A stretch of 64,000 bases of DNA, from positions 124,001-188,000 of the forward strand of contig NZ_JODC01000013.1 in the NCBI RefSeq assembly GCF_000720765.1, written 5' to 3'. The notes beneath the pieces were generated by a model. It had not been told where the DNA came from. It ran no database searches and saw only the letters and a program-made list of their open reading frames with translations. The DNA comes from Streptomyces sp. NRRL S-646. Its GTDB lineage: Bacteria > Actinomycetota > Actinomycetes > Streptomycetales > Streptomycetaceae. How positions within the stretch are numbered: position 1 is the first letter of the stretch; every line of letters starts with the position of its first letter. Shown here piece by piece: positions 8,035 to 16,685 of this stretch. The translations under genes and the position numbers were made by a program.

Positions 8035-9222
8035 TCACCACATGGCAGGCAGCCGCTCCGGAATCCGCTTCATGAACCCGGTCCGCCACACCAGCTGCTC
8101 GATCGGCACCGCGAGGCGCAGCCGCGGCATCCGCTCCAGCAGCCGCTCCAGTGCGATCTCGGCGTGCTTGCGGCCGAGGGCGGTGGCGGGGCAGTAGTGG
8201 CTGCCGCCGCCGAAGGAGAGGTGGGCCGTGGAGTTGGCGCGGGTCAGGTCGACGGTGTGCGGGTCGGGGAAGGCGGACGGGTCGAAGTTCGCGCCCTCGA
8301 CGAGGACGAGGACCAGCTCGCCCGCCGCCACCTGCACGTCCCCGAGGAGCACGTCCTCGGTCGCCAGCCGCGGCAGCCCGTCGCCGATGGAGAGGTTGAT
8401 GCGCAGCAGCTCGTCGACGGCCGCGGGGATCTTCCCGGGGTCCGCGACCAGCTCCTCCTGAAGCCCGGGGTGCTGGATCAGCGACACCAGGGCCATGGTC
8501 AGGAAGCCGGAGGTCGAGATGACGCCCGCGCCGAACATCGTCACGCCGACCGTGGCGAGCATCTCGTCGGTGAGGTGGGCATAGTCGGGGTCGGCGCGCA
8601 GGGCGGCGAGCTCGGCCATCAGACCCGTGGTCGCCGGGTCGTCCAGCCGCTGGGTCATGTACGCGATGTCGCGGTCCCAGTTGAGCCGGGCTCCGGTGAC
8701 GGGACAGGCCGAGTTCATGAACGCGATGTCCAGGCTCCGCATCAGCCCGGGCGCGTCCGCCTGCGGGATGCCGAGGATGCGGCAGTGCATGCCCGCCGAG
8801 TACGGGTCGGCGAAACCGGCCCGCAGGTCCACGGGAGCGCCCTCGCGCACCAGGCCCTCGACCAGCTCGTCGGCGTACGACCGAAGCCACTCCACCAGCC
8901 CGGGGCTCTTCGGATTGAGCGCCTTGAGTACGGCCTTGCGCAGGCCGGCGCCCGTGATGTTCCCCATGTTGTTGACGACCTCGGGCGGGATCGTCAGCGC
9001 GTACTGGCGGGGAACCCCGGGTGCCGAGGTGTCCTTCAGGCTGAACCGGGGGTCTTCGAGCACCTGCTTGCACAGCTCGTACGACGACACCAGCCAGGCC
9101 TCGTCGCCGGCGATGGTGCGTACCCGCCGTACCGGGGTCGAGGACCTCAACTCCTCGACTTCCGAAGGGAGTTGGTCGCCACGCCAGGAGAACGGGAAAT
9201 CGATGAGCAGGTCAGCGGACAT
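8035..9222 (-). CDS. CYP121-like cytochrome P450, diketopiperazine-tailoring
   Basis: A 395-residue P450 starting at the ATG at 9222, inside the last 11 bases of the cyclodipeptide synthase gene, so translation is coupled. Heme loop [15 protein letters not shown], with axial Cys344; ExxR at E271-R274. The I helix reads [10 protein letters not shown] instead of the usual acid-alcohol pair, and the C helix reads [15 protein letters not shown], lacking the usual His. Both features, and the run to the end (LVWRTGF...[10 protein letters not shown]), closely match M. tuberculosis CYP121A1 as I recall it. That enzyme couples the two tyrosines of cyclo(Tyr-Tyr) to make mycocyclosin. Trp182 and Phe168 are kept; the Gln385/Arg386 pair of CYP121 appears as Met-Lys here. 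The predicted role is intramolecular C-C coupling of a cyclodipeptide, or its coupling to a nucleobase. Confidence 0.92.
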   Translation of the reverse strand: MSADLLIDFPFSWRGDQLPSEVEELRSSTPVRRVRTIAGDEAWLVSSYELCKQVLEDPRFSLKDTSAPGVPRQYALTIPPEVVNNMGNITGAGLRKAVLKALNPKSPGLVEWLRSYADELVEGLVREGAPVDLRAGFADPYSAGMHCRILGIPQADAPGLMRSLDIAFMNSACPVTGARLNWDRDIAYMTQRLDDPATTGLMAELAALRADPDYAHLTDEMLATVGVTMFGAGVISTSGFLTMALVSLIQHPGLQEELVADPGKIPAAVDELLRINLSIGDGLPRLATEDVLLGDVQVAAGELVLVLVEGANFDPSAFPDPHTVDLTRANSTAHLSFGGGSHYCPATALGRKHAEIALERLLERMPRLRLAVPIEQLVWRTGFMKRIPERLPAMW

Positions 9223-9943
9223 CGGTGTGGTCCCCCTCGGCCGGCGTGACGATGGCGTGGCCCTGGTTGCGGGAGGCACGCAGCCCCGCGCCGGGCGAGT
9301 AGAGCAGCTCGGCCATCGGCAGGAGCTGGTGGTAGCAGTTGAGGGAGGAGGGCACGCCCAGGATCGCGGGGGTGTCGAGGAAGAGGGGCGCCTCCGCGGT
9401 GACGTACTCCATGCACACGGCCCGCTGGCGTGCGGTGACCTCCTGTGCCTTGGTCGACAGGAAGGAGTCGACGAGTTTCTCGCAGGTCGTGCGGAACTCG
9501 TCGTCGCGGGAGAGCCGGGCGCGCAGGTCCTCGTGGATCTGCCGGTACGCCGGGTTGTCGCGCAGCGCGGACATGGCGTGGGCCCTGAGGCGGTTGCCCT
9601 CGGGGTCGGCGGCCTCGACGGCCGCGAGGACCTTGGCGCGCACGCCCCGCAGGTTCTTCACCGCCTTGCGGCGCGCGTCGTCGGCCGTATAGCCGGAGGC
9701 CTCGTACATCTCGGCCACATGCAGGTCGGTGTAGACGAAGTCCACGCGCTCGAAGAGGGCGAGGCCCCAGCGGGCCAGGTCGTGTATGCGCTGTGCGGAG
9801 AAGTAGCTGTTGCCGGGGGAGACGCCGATGACGGCGTGGTCGGCGGCGGTGCGGATGACCTCGCAGTGCGGGGTGAAGGGGCGGACCAGGAAGAGGTCGG
9901 CCGGTGTGACGTGCTGGATCTCGGAAACGGTCGCAGTCGTCAA
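9212..9943 (-). CDS. tRNA-dependent cyclodipeptide synthase
   Basis: A 243-residue enzyme that takes two aminoacyl-tRNAs and makes a 2,5-diketopiperazine through a Ser-bound acyl enzyme. The diagnostic block is [13 protein letters not shown], with catalytic Ser42 and Asn45. The second block is [14 protein letters not shown], with Tyr180 and Glu184 (Tyr178 and Glu182 in AlbC). The following Tyr204 is succeeded by His205, not the Gln of the main NYQ group. The start is TTG at 9943, with AAGGA upstream. It precedes and overlaps the P450. Given the CYP121-like partner, cyclo(Tyr-Tyr) is the most likely product; this is inference only. Confidence 0.94.
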   Translation of the reverse strand: MTTATVSEIQHVTPADLFLVRPFTPHCEVIRTAADHAVIGVSPGNSYFSAQRIHDLARWGLALFERVDFVYTDLHVAEMYEASGYTADDARRKAVKNLRGVRAKVLAAVEAADPEGNRLRAHAMSALRDNPAYRQIHEDLRARLSRDDEFRTTCEKLVDSFLSTKAQEVTARQRAVCMEYVTAEAPLFLDTPAILGVPSSLNCYHQLLPMAELLYSPGAGLRASRNQGHAIVTPAEGDHTDVR

Positions 9944-10048
9944 GGAAGGAGGATCCTTCGCGTCGCTAGTCCCGATGGAGCCGTGTGCTCCTGGTGTGGC
10001 GACGACGACGCGAAGTTATCGGTCGGCTACTCAGAGCGTCAACGGGTG

Positions 10049-10084
10049 ACCTGGCCCACTTTGCGGACTGTTCATGTGCCAGGT
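10049..10084. promoter_or_regulatory. Inverted repeat between the cyclodipeptide synthase and lysC
   Basis: ACCTGGCCCA (10049-10058) and TGTGCCAGGT (10075-10084) are inverted copies with 9 of 10 matches, spaced by 16 bases. They lie in the 250-base divergent intergenic region, about 110 bases from either start. This could be an operator for the diketopiperazine operon or for lysC. No matching regulator gene is adjacent. Confidence 0.4.
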
Positions 10085-10193
10085 GGGCAGGGGCTGGGCT
10101 GGAGCGCCGGGTCTCACCATGTGGTTTCCCCCAGGTCGGATTCGGGCGCTCGGTAAAATGAGCCGACACATACGGGACGAGCGAGGAGCGCAC

Positions 10194-11471
10194 GTGGGCC
10201 TTGTCGTGCAGAAGTACGGAGGCTCCTCCGTAGCCGATGCCGAGGGCATCAAGCGCGTCGCCAAGCGAATCGTGGAAGCGAAGAAGAACGGCCACCAGGT
10301 GGTCGTCGTCGTTTCCGCGATGGGCGACACGACGGACGAGCTGATCGATCTCGCCGAGCAGGTATCTCCGATGCCGGCCGGGCGTGAGTTCGACATGCTG
10401 CTGACCGCCGGAGAGCGGATCTCCATGGCACTGCTGGCCATGGCGATCAAAAACCTGGGTCACGAGGCCCAGAGCTTCACCGGCAGCCAGGCAGGCGTCA
10501 TCACCGACTCCGTTCACAACAAAGCCCGGATCATCGACGTCACGCCCGGCCGTATCCGGGACTCGGTGAACGAGGGCAACATCGCCATCGTCGCCGGATT
10601 CCAGGGCGTCAGCCAGGACAAGAAGGACATCACCACGCTCGGCCGCGGTGGTTCCGACACGACGGCCGTCGCGCTGGCCGCCGCACTCGACGCCGAGGTG
10701 TGCGAGATCTACACCGACGTCGACGGCGTGTTCACCGCCGACCCGCGCGTGGTGAAGAAGGCGAAGAAGATCGACTGGATCGCCTTCGAGGACATGCTGG
10801 AGCTCGCAGCCTCCGGCTCCAAGGTGCTGCTCCACCGCTGTGTGGAGTACGCCCGCCGCTACAACATCCCGATCCACGTCCGGTCCAGCTTCAGCGGGCT
10901 GCAGGGCACATGGGTCAGCAGTGAGCCGATCGAGCAAGGGGACAAGAAGGTGGAGCAGGCCATCATCTCCGGTGTCGCGCACGACACCTCGGAGGCCAAG
11001 GTCACGGTCGTCGGCGTCCCGGACAAGCCCGGCGAGGCCGCCTCGATCTTCCGCGCCATCGCCGACGCCGAGATCAACATCGACATGGTCGTACAGAACG
11101 TGTCCGCCGCCTCCACCGGGCTGACGGACATCTCCTTCACGCTCCCCAAGACCGAGGGCCGCAAGGCCATCGACGCCCTGGAGCGGGCGAAGACGGCCAT
11201 CGGGTTCGACTCGCTGCGCTACGACGACCAGATCGGCAAGATCTCCCTCGTCGGCGCCGGCATGAAGACCAACCCGGGTGTCACGGCGTCCTTCTTCGAG
11301 GCGCTGTCCGACGCCGGCGTGAACATCGAGCTGATCTCGACCTCCGAGATCCGTATCTCGGTCGTCACCCGCGCCGACGACGTGCCGGAGGCCGTGCGCG
11401 CCGTCCACTCCGCCTTCGGCCTCGACTCCGACACCGCCGAGGCGGTCGTCTACGGGGGCACCGGGCGATGA
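10194..11471 (+). CDS. lysC: Aspartate kinase
   Basis: A 425-residue enzyme that phosphorylates aspartate, the first step to lysine, diaminopimelate, threonine and methionine. The GTG at 10194 follows GAGGAG and gives the family start [19 protein letters not shown]. The kinase domain (to about residue 245) includes [15 protein letters not shown] and [16 protein letters not shown]. Two ACT domains follow ([20 protein letters not shown] and [20 protein letters not shown]), the site of feedback control. The 4-base overlap with asd indicates an operon. The family usually has an internal start for a beta subunit; see the separate entry. Confidence 0.97.
   Translation: MGLVVQKYGGSSVADAEGIKRVAKRIVEAKKNGHQVVVVVSAMGDTTDELIDLAEQVSPMPAGREFDMLLTAGERISMALLAMAIKNLGHEAQSFTGSQAGVITDSVHNKARIIDVTPGRIRDSVNEGNIAIVAGFQGVSQDKKDITTLGRGGSDTTAVALAAALDAEVCEIYTDVDGVFTADPRVVKKAKKIDWIAFEDMLELAASGSKVLLHRCVEYARRYNIPIHVRSSFSGLQGTWVSSEPIEQGDKKVEQAIISGVAHDTSEAKVTVVGVPDKPGEAASIFRAIADAEINIDMVVQNVSAASTGLTDISFTLPKTEGRKAIDALERAKTAIGFDSLRYDDQIGKISLVGAGMKTNPGVTASFFEALSDAGVNIELISTSEIRISVVTRADDVPEAVRAVHSAFGLDSDTAEAVVYGGTGR
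10950..11471 (+). CDS. lysC: Aspartate kinase beta subunit (internal in-frame start)
   Basis: In actinobacteria lysC is known to make alpha and beta chains from one gene. Here an in-frame GTG (codon 253 of lysC) is preceded by AAGGGGA at 10935-10941. Initiation there would give a 173-residue protein holding only the ACT regulatory domains, matching the size of the known Corynebacterium beta subunit. The evidence is the RBS plus family knowledge. Confidence 0.65.
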   Translation: MEQAIISGVAHDTSEAKVTVVGVPDKPGEAASIFRAIADAEINIDMVVQNVSAASTGLTDISFTLPKTEGRKAIDALERAKTAIGFDSLRYDDQIGKISLVGAGMKTNPGVTASFFEALSDAGVNIELISTSEIRISVVTRADDVPEAVRAVHSAFGLDSDTAEAVVYGGTGR

Positions 11472-12520
11472 CCGTACGACCGACGCTCGCGGTCGTGGGT
11501 GCGACCGGAGCCGTCGGCACGGTCATGCTCCAGATCCTGTCCCAGCACGCGGACATCTGGGGCGAGATCCGTCTGATCGCCTCACCGCGCTCGGCCGGCC
11601 GCAAGCTGGCCGTGCGCGGTCAGGAGGTCGAGGTGGTGGCCCTGACCGAGGAGGCCTTCGACGGGGTCGACGTCGCCATGTTCGACGTACCCGACGAGGT
11701 GTCCGCGCACTGGGCGCCGATCGCCGCCGCCAAGGGCGCGGTGGTGGTGGACAACTCGGGCGCCTTCCGGATGGACCCGGAGGTGCCGCTGGTGGTCCCG
11801 GAGGTCAATCCGCACTGCGCCCGCCGCCGGCCCCGCGGGATCATCGCCAACCCCAACTGCACGACCCTCTCCATGATCGTGGCCCTGGGCGCGCTGCACG
11901 CCGAGTTCGGGCTGCGCGAGCTGGTGGTCTCCTCGTACCAGGCGGTCAGCGGGGCGGGGCGTGCCGGGGTGGAGACCCTGCGGCAGCAGCTGTCCCTCGT
12001 CGCCGGTACGGAGCTGGGGACCAGCCCCGGTGATGTGCGGCGGGCCGTCGGCGACAACACCGGGCCGTTCCCGGAGCCGGTCGCGCTGAACGTCGTACCG
12101 TGGGCCGGGTCCCTGCGCGAGGACGGCTGGTCCTCGGAGGAGATGAAGGTGCGGGACGAGTCCCGCAAGATCCTCGGCCTGCCCCGGCTGCCGGTCGCCG
12201 TGACCTGCGTACGGGTACCGGTGGTCACCACGCACTCCCTCACCGTCCACGCCCGCTTCCAGGGCGAGGTCACCGTCGACGGGGCCCGGGAGATCCTCGC
12301 CACCGCCCCCGGGGTCGTCCTCTTCGACGACCCGGCCGCCGGCGAGTTCCCCACGCCCGCCGACGTCGTGGGCACCGACCCGACCTGGGTGGGCCGGGTA
12401 CGGCGCGCGCTCGACGACCCCACGGCGCTCGAACTCTTCGTTTGCGGTGACAATCTCCGCAAGGGCGCGGCCCTCAACACCGCACAGATCGCGGAGCTGG
12501 TGGCGACCGAGTTCCGGTAG
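11468..12520 (+). CDS. asd: Aspartate-semialdehyde dehydrogenase
   Basis: A 350-residue NADPH enzyme that reduces aspartyl phosphate, the lysC product, to aspartate semialdehyde. N-terminal nucleotide motif [14 protein letters not shown]; active-site Cys131 in [25 protein letters not shown] segment and the C-terminal dimerisation domain are present. The start overlaps the lysC stop by ATGA. This is a core gene. Confidence 0.97.
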   Translation: MTVRPTLAVVGATGAVGTVMLQILSQHADIWGEIRLIASPRSAGRKLAVRGQEVEVVALTEEAFDGVDVAMFDVPDEVSAHWAPIAAAKGAVVVDNSGAFRMDPEVPLVVPEVNPHCARRRPRGIIANPNCTTLSMIVALGALHAEFGLRELVVSSYQAVSGAGRAGVETLRQQLSLVAGTELGTSPGDVRRAVGDNTGPFPEPVALNVVPWAGSLREDGWSSEEMKVRDESRKILGLPRLPVAVTCVRVPVVTTHSLTVHARFQGEVTVDGAREILATAPGVVLFDDPAAGEFPTPADVVGTDPTWVGRVRRALDDPTALELFVCGDNLRKGAALNTAQIAELVATEFR

Positions 12521-12615
12521 TCCGTGTGACGGGGCGTGACGATGGTCGCGCTCCCATGACGTGCCGTGTTGCGTGCAACACATCCCGAAGAAAGGGGTTA
12601 CCGCCGGAAAAGCCC

Positions 12616-12643
12616 TGGCTGTGGCCTGTTTGGTTTGTAGGAT
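12616..12643 (+). promoter_or_regulatory. Possible promoter of the ECF sigma operon
   Basis: TAGGAT at 12638-12643 is the Streptomyces -10 consensus. A weak -35 (TGGCTG, 12616-12621) lies 16 bases upstream. It falls in the 446-base gap between asd and the sigma gene at 12967. A hairpin with stem CTCCCCGC/GCGGGGAG follows at about 12716-12750 and could be a leader structure. Otherwise I see no gene in the gap. Confidence 0.35.
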
Positions 12644-12966
12644 CTGTGGGCGGCACGTGGCCGGGCGAAGGTCCGTACCACTTGCCCCGGACCCGTTGGG
12701 CATCCGAAGATTTCCCTCCCCGCTCTCCGCAACCGCGCGAAGGGCGGGGAGCGTCTTTGCGAACGCCCTTCGAGGCTGCGGGGATGCGTGGTGAGGCGTG
12801 GGGACGCCTCGGACATTCGTGACATAGGGGAAGAGCGGGTAGGCATGAGGGCGTTTGACGCACGGTCAGTTGTGCTGCCTGACACCAGACGGCCGGCTGC
12901 GGCACATGACGCAAAAGTGACGCCCGGCACGTACAACCCTGACGGGGGGGAACGTGTCCAACTGGC

Positions 12967-13650
12967 GTGGCAGAGGTTCTCGACTTCCAAGCGGCGACCC
13001 GCGGTACGGCTCTACGGCCGCCCCGTCCGTCGCTCCGACCCCGCATGCCCGGCGCGCCCGGCGGCATGCCGGTGATCGCGCCCATGCCCGCAGCGCGGCC
13101 CGCCCGCATACCGAATCAGCGTGACGGCGCCGACTACGCCGAGGACACAGCGGCGGCCGGTACGACCGTCGACCACCTCACCGAGACCTACCGCGCGCAC
13201 TACCGCTCGCTGCTGGGTCTCGCCGCCCTCCTGCTCGACGACACCGCCTCCTGCGAGGACGTCGTCCAGGAGGCGTTCATCCGCGTGCACTCGGCACGCA
13301 AACGGGTCCGCGACCCCGAGAAGACGCTCGCCTACCTGCGCCAGACGGTCGTCAATCTCTCCCGCTCCGCCCTGCGCCGCCGCATCCTGGGCCTCAAGCT
13401 CCTGTCCAAGCCGATGCCCGACATGGCGAGCGCCGAGGAGGGCGCGTACGACCAGCTGGAGCGCGACTCCCTGATCAAGGCGATGAAGGGCCTGCAGCGC
13501 CGCCAGCGCGAGGTCCTGGTGCTGCGCTACTTCGCGGACATGACCGAGGCGCAGGTCGCCGAGACGCTCGGGATATCCCTGGGCTCGGTGAAGGCGTACG
13601 GCTCCCGCGGTATCGCGGCCCTCCGTGTCGCGATGGAGGCACCGGCATGA
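12967..13650 (+). CDS. RNA polymerase ECF-type sigma factor
   Basis: A 227-residue protein from a GTG start. A proline-rich N-terminal extension of about 60 residues precedes region 2 (YRSLLGLAALLLDDTASCED, then VVQEAFIRVHSARKRVRD) and region 4 (ALKG-type helix followed by LQRRQREVLVLRYFADMTEA and ISLGSVKAYGSRGIAALR). The stop overlaps the ATG of the next gene (ATGA at 13647-13650), a membrane protein that may act as its anti-sigma factor. I recall the S. coelicolor gene in this position after asd as the homologue. The stimulus is unknown. Confidence 0.88.
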   Translation: MAEVLDFQAATRGTALRPPRPSLRPRMPGAPGGMPVIAPMPAARPARIPNQRDGADYAEDTAAAGTTVDHLTETYRAHYRSLLGLAALLLDDTASCEDVVQEAFIRVHSARKRVRDPEKTLAYLRQTVVNLSRSALRRRILGLKLLSKPMPDMASAEEGAYDQLERDSLIKAMKGLQRRQREVLVLRYFADMTEAQVAETLGISLGSVKAYGSRGIAALRVAMEAPA

Positions 13651-14813
13651 ACAAGGACGGCGAGGGACGTGATTCCCATGACCGCCATGAGCCCTTCGCA
13701 TGGCACGAGCCGACGGCAACACAAGAGCAAGAGCACAGGCAATCGCACGCTGGGAACGGAACTGTGAACCACGGCCCCGACGACCAGAGCCCCGTGGACG
13801 GGCTCGACTCGGACGAGCTGGCTCTGCGCAGGATGCTGCACCAGGCGGTGCAGGCGGTCGAAGCGCGCGACGGCACGCTGGACCACCTGCGGCGGGCCGT
13901 ACCCGCACGGCGGGCCCGCAAGCGGCAGGCCGTCGTAGGCATGGCGGCCGCCGCGCTGTTCATCGGCACCGCCGTCCCGGCCCTCGTGCACGTCTCCAAC
14001 TCCACCGGCTCCGACGTCAACCCGTCCGTGGCCGGCCAGGCCTCGCAGGCCCAGGGCGGGGCGAGCCAGGGAAAAAACGCGGACGGCAGTGAGAGCACGG
14101 CCGGCGGCAACCCGGGCAAGTCCCCGGGCAAGGGCAAGGGCGACTCGAAGGGCGACGGCAAGGGCAAGGGCACCGCTACCGGCACGGGCAGCAGCGCCGG
14201 CATCGACCCCTCGGCCACCAGCGCCGCCGGTGCCCCCGTGTGCACGGCCGACCAGCTCGGTTCGCCCACAGACTCCGTCGCCGCCCCCGACGCCGGGGGC
14301 GCGGTCTACGGCACCTTCCGCGTCGTCAACATCTCGACCTCCGCCTGCACCGTGGGCGGCGTGGGCACCGTGAGCACGCTCGCGCAGGGCGCCGCGGACG
14401 CCACCAAGATCTCCACGGCACGCCATGTGTCCGGGGACGCGGCGGCCGGCCTGCCCGCCCCGTCGACCGAGATCACCGGGCTGCAGCTGCAGCCGGGCGC
14501 GGCCTACGAGGTGAAGTTCGCCTGGATCCCCTCGGAGACCTGCCCCACCACGGGCGGCACCCCCGGCGGCACCACCGACGGCGGCTCCACCCCCAGCCCG
14601 ACCCCGACCCCCGACGCCGGCAGCTCGTCCGGCACCACCTCCACCGGCACGGACAGCGGTGTCACCACCCAGATGATGACGGCGGACGGCACGGCGGACG
14701 GCAGCGTGATCGTGTCCCACACGACGGAGGCAGGATCGCCCACCGTGTCGGCGACGGTGTCCAACGCGTGCGCGGGGCAGGTCATTTACACCGGGGTGCT
14801 GGCCGGGGCGTAG
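13647..14813 (+). CDS. Membrane protein coupled to the sigma factor, possible anti-sigma
   Basis: A 388-residue protein. The cytoplasmic N-terminal part (about 90 residues) includes a helical block (LDSDELALRRMLHQAVQAVE), then one TM helix (about 91-112, VVGMAAAALFIGTAVPALV). A low-complexity Gly/Lys/Ser linker (KGKGDSKGDGKGKGT) follows. The extracytoplasmic domain has Cys pairs (VCTAD, ACTVGG, ETCPTT, NACAGQ), resembling DUF4232-type exported domains. The order sigma then overlapping membrane partner is typical of sigma/anti-sigma pairs, but no zinc HxxxCxxC motif is present, so the anti-sigma role is inferred from context. Confidence 0.75.
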   Translation: MNKDGEGRDSHDRHEPFAWHEPTATQEQEHRQSHAGNGTVNHGPDDQSPVDGLDSDELALRRMLHQAVQAVEARDGTLDHLRRAVPARRARKRQAVVGMAAAALFIGTAVPALVHVSNSTGSDVNPSVAGQASQAQGGASQGKNADGSESTAGGNPGKSPGKGKGDSKGDGKGKGTATGTGSSAGIDPSATSAAGAPVCTADQLGSPTDSVAAPDAGGAVYGTFRVVNISTSACTVGGVGTVSTLAQGAADATKISTARHVSGDAAAGLPAPSTEITGLQLQPGAAYEVKFAWIPSETCPTTGGTPGGTTDGGSTPSPTPTPDAGSSSGTTSTGTDSGVTTQMMTADGTADGSVIVSHTTEAGSPTVSATVSNACAGQVIYTGVLAGA

Positions 14814-14875
14814 GCGCTCCGCTGGTAGTGCCGCGCTGTGCCGTCGATCGACTGCGACGCCATCGTGGCTGGTCG

Positions 14876-14922
14876 CTCCCCCACTCTCGGCTTCGCTCGA
14901 GCGGGGGGGGGGGGGGGGCCCC
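14876..14922. terminator. Dispersed CTCGAGCGAAGCC hairpin (copy 1) with 16-G run
   Basis: The sequence CTCCCCCACTCTCGGCTTCG then CTCGAGCG and a run of 16 G (14903-14918) followed by CCCC. The same element recurs at 18541-18581. Both lie between convergent genes and can fold into a G/C hairpin, so a bidirectional terminator is likely. The G run is far longer than in copy 2 (seven C on the equivalent strand) and may be mis-assembled. Confidence 0.65.
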
Positions 14923-14924
14923 AC

Positions 14925-15680
14925 CAGCACCAACCCCATCGCCGCATCCCGCGCGAACTCCGCCTCGCGCCGCAGCAACCGGAACCACATGAAGACCACA
15001 AACCCGGCGAAGACGAACCACTCCCCGGTGTAGCCGAGGTTCTGGAACGCCTTCAGATCCAGTCCGGAGTCCGCGGGCGCCGTAGCCGGCACGGCAGTCA
15101 TCCCGGCATCGGCCTTGTCCAGCGTGACCCACGCGTCATACACGTCGTACGGCACCAGATTCACCAGCGACGCCGAGCTGATCGCCGCGGTCTGCCCGGA
15201 CGGCAGGCCGCCCTGGGCGCTCACCCCGTTGTCCCCCGGCGTCTCGGACGCCTGCAGCGCACCGGTGACGGTGACCACGCCGGTCGGCGCCGCGGGCACC
15301 TTCGCCGGGTCCGCGGCACCCGGCAGCCAGCCCCGCACCACGGGCAGCGCCTTGCCGCCCTCGGTACGCAGCAGCGTCAGGACGTAGAAACCGCGCTTGC
15401 CGTCGAGCTGCCGGTCCGGGACGAGCAGCTGCTTGCCGTACCGCCCGGTCGCGGTGGCCTGTCTGCCGGAGGTCGCCTTGTCCACAGGCAGCAGCTCCCG
15501 CAGCGGCCGGGCCGCCTCGTGCCGGTCCGTCGTGACCTGCTCGGTCGCGTCCCGGTGGGCCTGCACCCGGTCCTCGAACCGGCTCAGCTGCCACGATCCC
15601 ATGAAGATGCAGAAGGGGATGGCGAGCAGCACGAAGACGTTGATCCCCCACCAACGGGGCGTCAGCAGAAACCGGTACAC
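14925..15680 (-). CDS. SURF1-family cytochrome oxidase biogenesis protein
   Basis: A membrane protein for cytochrome c oxidase assembly. GTG start at 15680. The N-terminal TM (WWGINVFVLLAIPFCIFMG) is followed by SWQLSRFEDR, the signature of SURF1. The extracytoplasmic domain contains GRYGKQLLVPDRQLDGKRGFY and VVRGWLP, and the C-terminal TM is WFVFAGFVVFMWFRLLRRE. About 252 residues are convincing. The frame then enters the 16-base G/C run and stays open to 13527, antisense to the sigma-partner gene, which is not believable. The true stop is hidden by the homopolymer, so this 3' end is approximate. Confidence 0.85.
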
Positions 15681-15734
15681 GCCTTCAACGGTACGGGGCG
15701 GCCGCGCAGGGCTCGGCCGCGGGGGTTCGGACCA

Positions 15735-16571
15735 TCAGGCCTTGGCGGCCCTCAGCGAGTACATCAGCGGAATCCGCGGCCGGTCCGCCGGAAGACGGAA
15801 GTAGCCGTCCCGCTGCTCGAAGGCCTCGAACCGCCGGAACAGCGAGACGTCGTGCTCGTGCAGGAACTCGATGCGCAGCCCCGCCGCGGCGAGCGCGGAG
15901 ACGACCTCGCCGAGCGGGTGCGTCCACTGCACGGTCCGGTTGTGGACGGTGGCGGTGCTCTCCGCCGCGTACGTGCCGGGGAGGTCGTAGACCTGCGGCT
16001 CGCGGTCGAAGTAGTCCCGCACGACCCGCGAGCCGGTCTCGTCGTCGAGGACGTCGGTCAGCGGATGGAACTCGGCGAGATAGAGGAACCCGCCCGGCGC
16101 CACGAGTCCGGCGGCCGTCTCGGCCCAGCGCCGGATGTCGGGCAGCCAGCACAGCGCGCCGGTGCCGGTGTAGACGATGTCGTACGAGGGCTCCGGCAGC
16201 GCCGAGGCCGCGTCGTACACGTCGGACGTGACGAACTCCGCCCGCTCGGGTCCGAGGCCGAGGCCGGCGGCGAGATCGCGGGCGACCGCGACGGCCGGTT
16301 CGGAGAAGTCCAGGCCGACGACGCGGGTGGCGCCGTGCCGGGCCCAGGACAGGGTGTCGGTGCCGATGTGGCACTGCAGGTGCAGCAGCGACTTGCCGGT
16401 CACGTCGCCGACCTCGGCCAGCTCGAAGGGGCGCAGGGGGTCCTTGCCGGCCCGGAAGCCGTCGAGGTCGTAGTAGTCGCCGGCGGTGTGCAGCGGGACC
16501 CTCTCGTCCCAGTTGGCGCGGTTGGACTCGCGCCAGTCGGCGGGGGAGCGGGAATGGCTGGGAGAGGACAT
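15735..16571 (-). CDS. Class I SAM-dependent methyltransferase
   Basis: A 278-residue protein. The Rossmann motif I is SLLHLQCHIGTDTLSWARHG, with GxDFSEPAV as motif II. NTSDVYDA-type and SYDIVYTGTGALCWLPDIRR blocks follow, typical of methyltransferase domain 11/25 proteins. The substrate is unknown. It starts at the ATG at 16571, divergent from the S9 peptidase, and ends close to SURF1 in the same direction. Confidence 0.88.
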   Translation of the reverse strand: MSSPSHSRSPADWRESNRANWDERVPLHTAGDYYDLDGFRAGKDPLRPFELAEVGDVTGKSLLHLQCHIGTDTLSWARHGATRVVGLDFSEPAVAVARDLAAGLGLGPERAEFVTSDVYDAASALPEPSYDIVYTGTGALCWLPDIRRWAETAAGLVAPGGFLYLAEFHPLTDVLDDETGSRVVRDYFDREPQVYDLPGTYAAESTATVHNRTVQWTHPLGEVVSALAAAGLRIEFLHEHDVSLFRRFEAFEQRDGYFRLPADRPRIPLMYSLRAAKA

Positions 16572-16685
16572 GAGTCGAGCTTCCTGACCTGCTTGGACGT
16601 GCGTTCGGTAAATGCCCGGTAGAAGTTATCCACAGGCTGGGGCCCCCGCCAGCGAATTGTCTGTGGGGGCAGGCACTATGGGGCC

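Noticed and set aside
7447..9943. The small secreted protein as part of the diketopiperazine cluster
   Set aside because: It has its own RBS and terminator, lies 174 bases beyond the P450 stop, and has a signal peptide unrelated to diketopiperazine tailoring.
13527..14924. C-terminal extension of SURF1 through the G run
   Set aside because: It is antisense to the sigma-partner gene and has no family support; the G run hides the true end.
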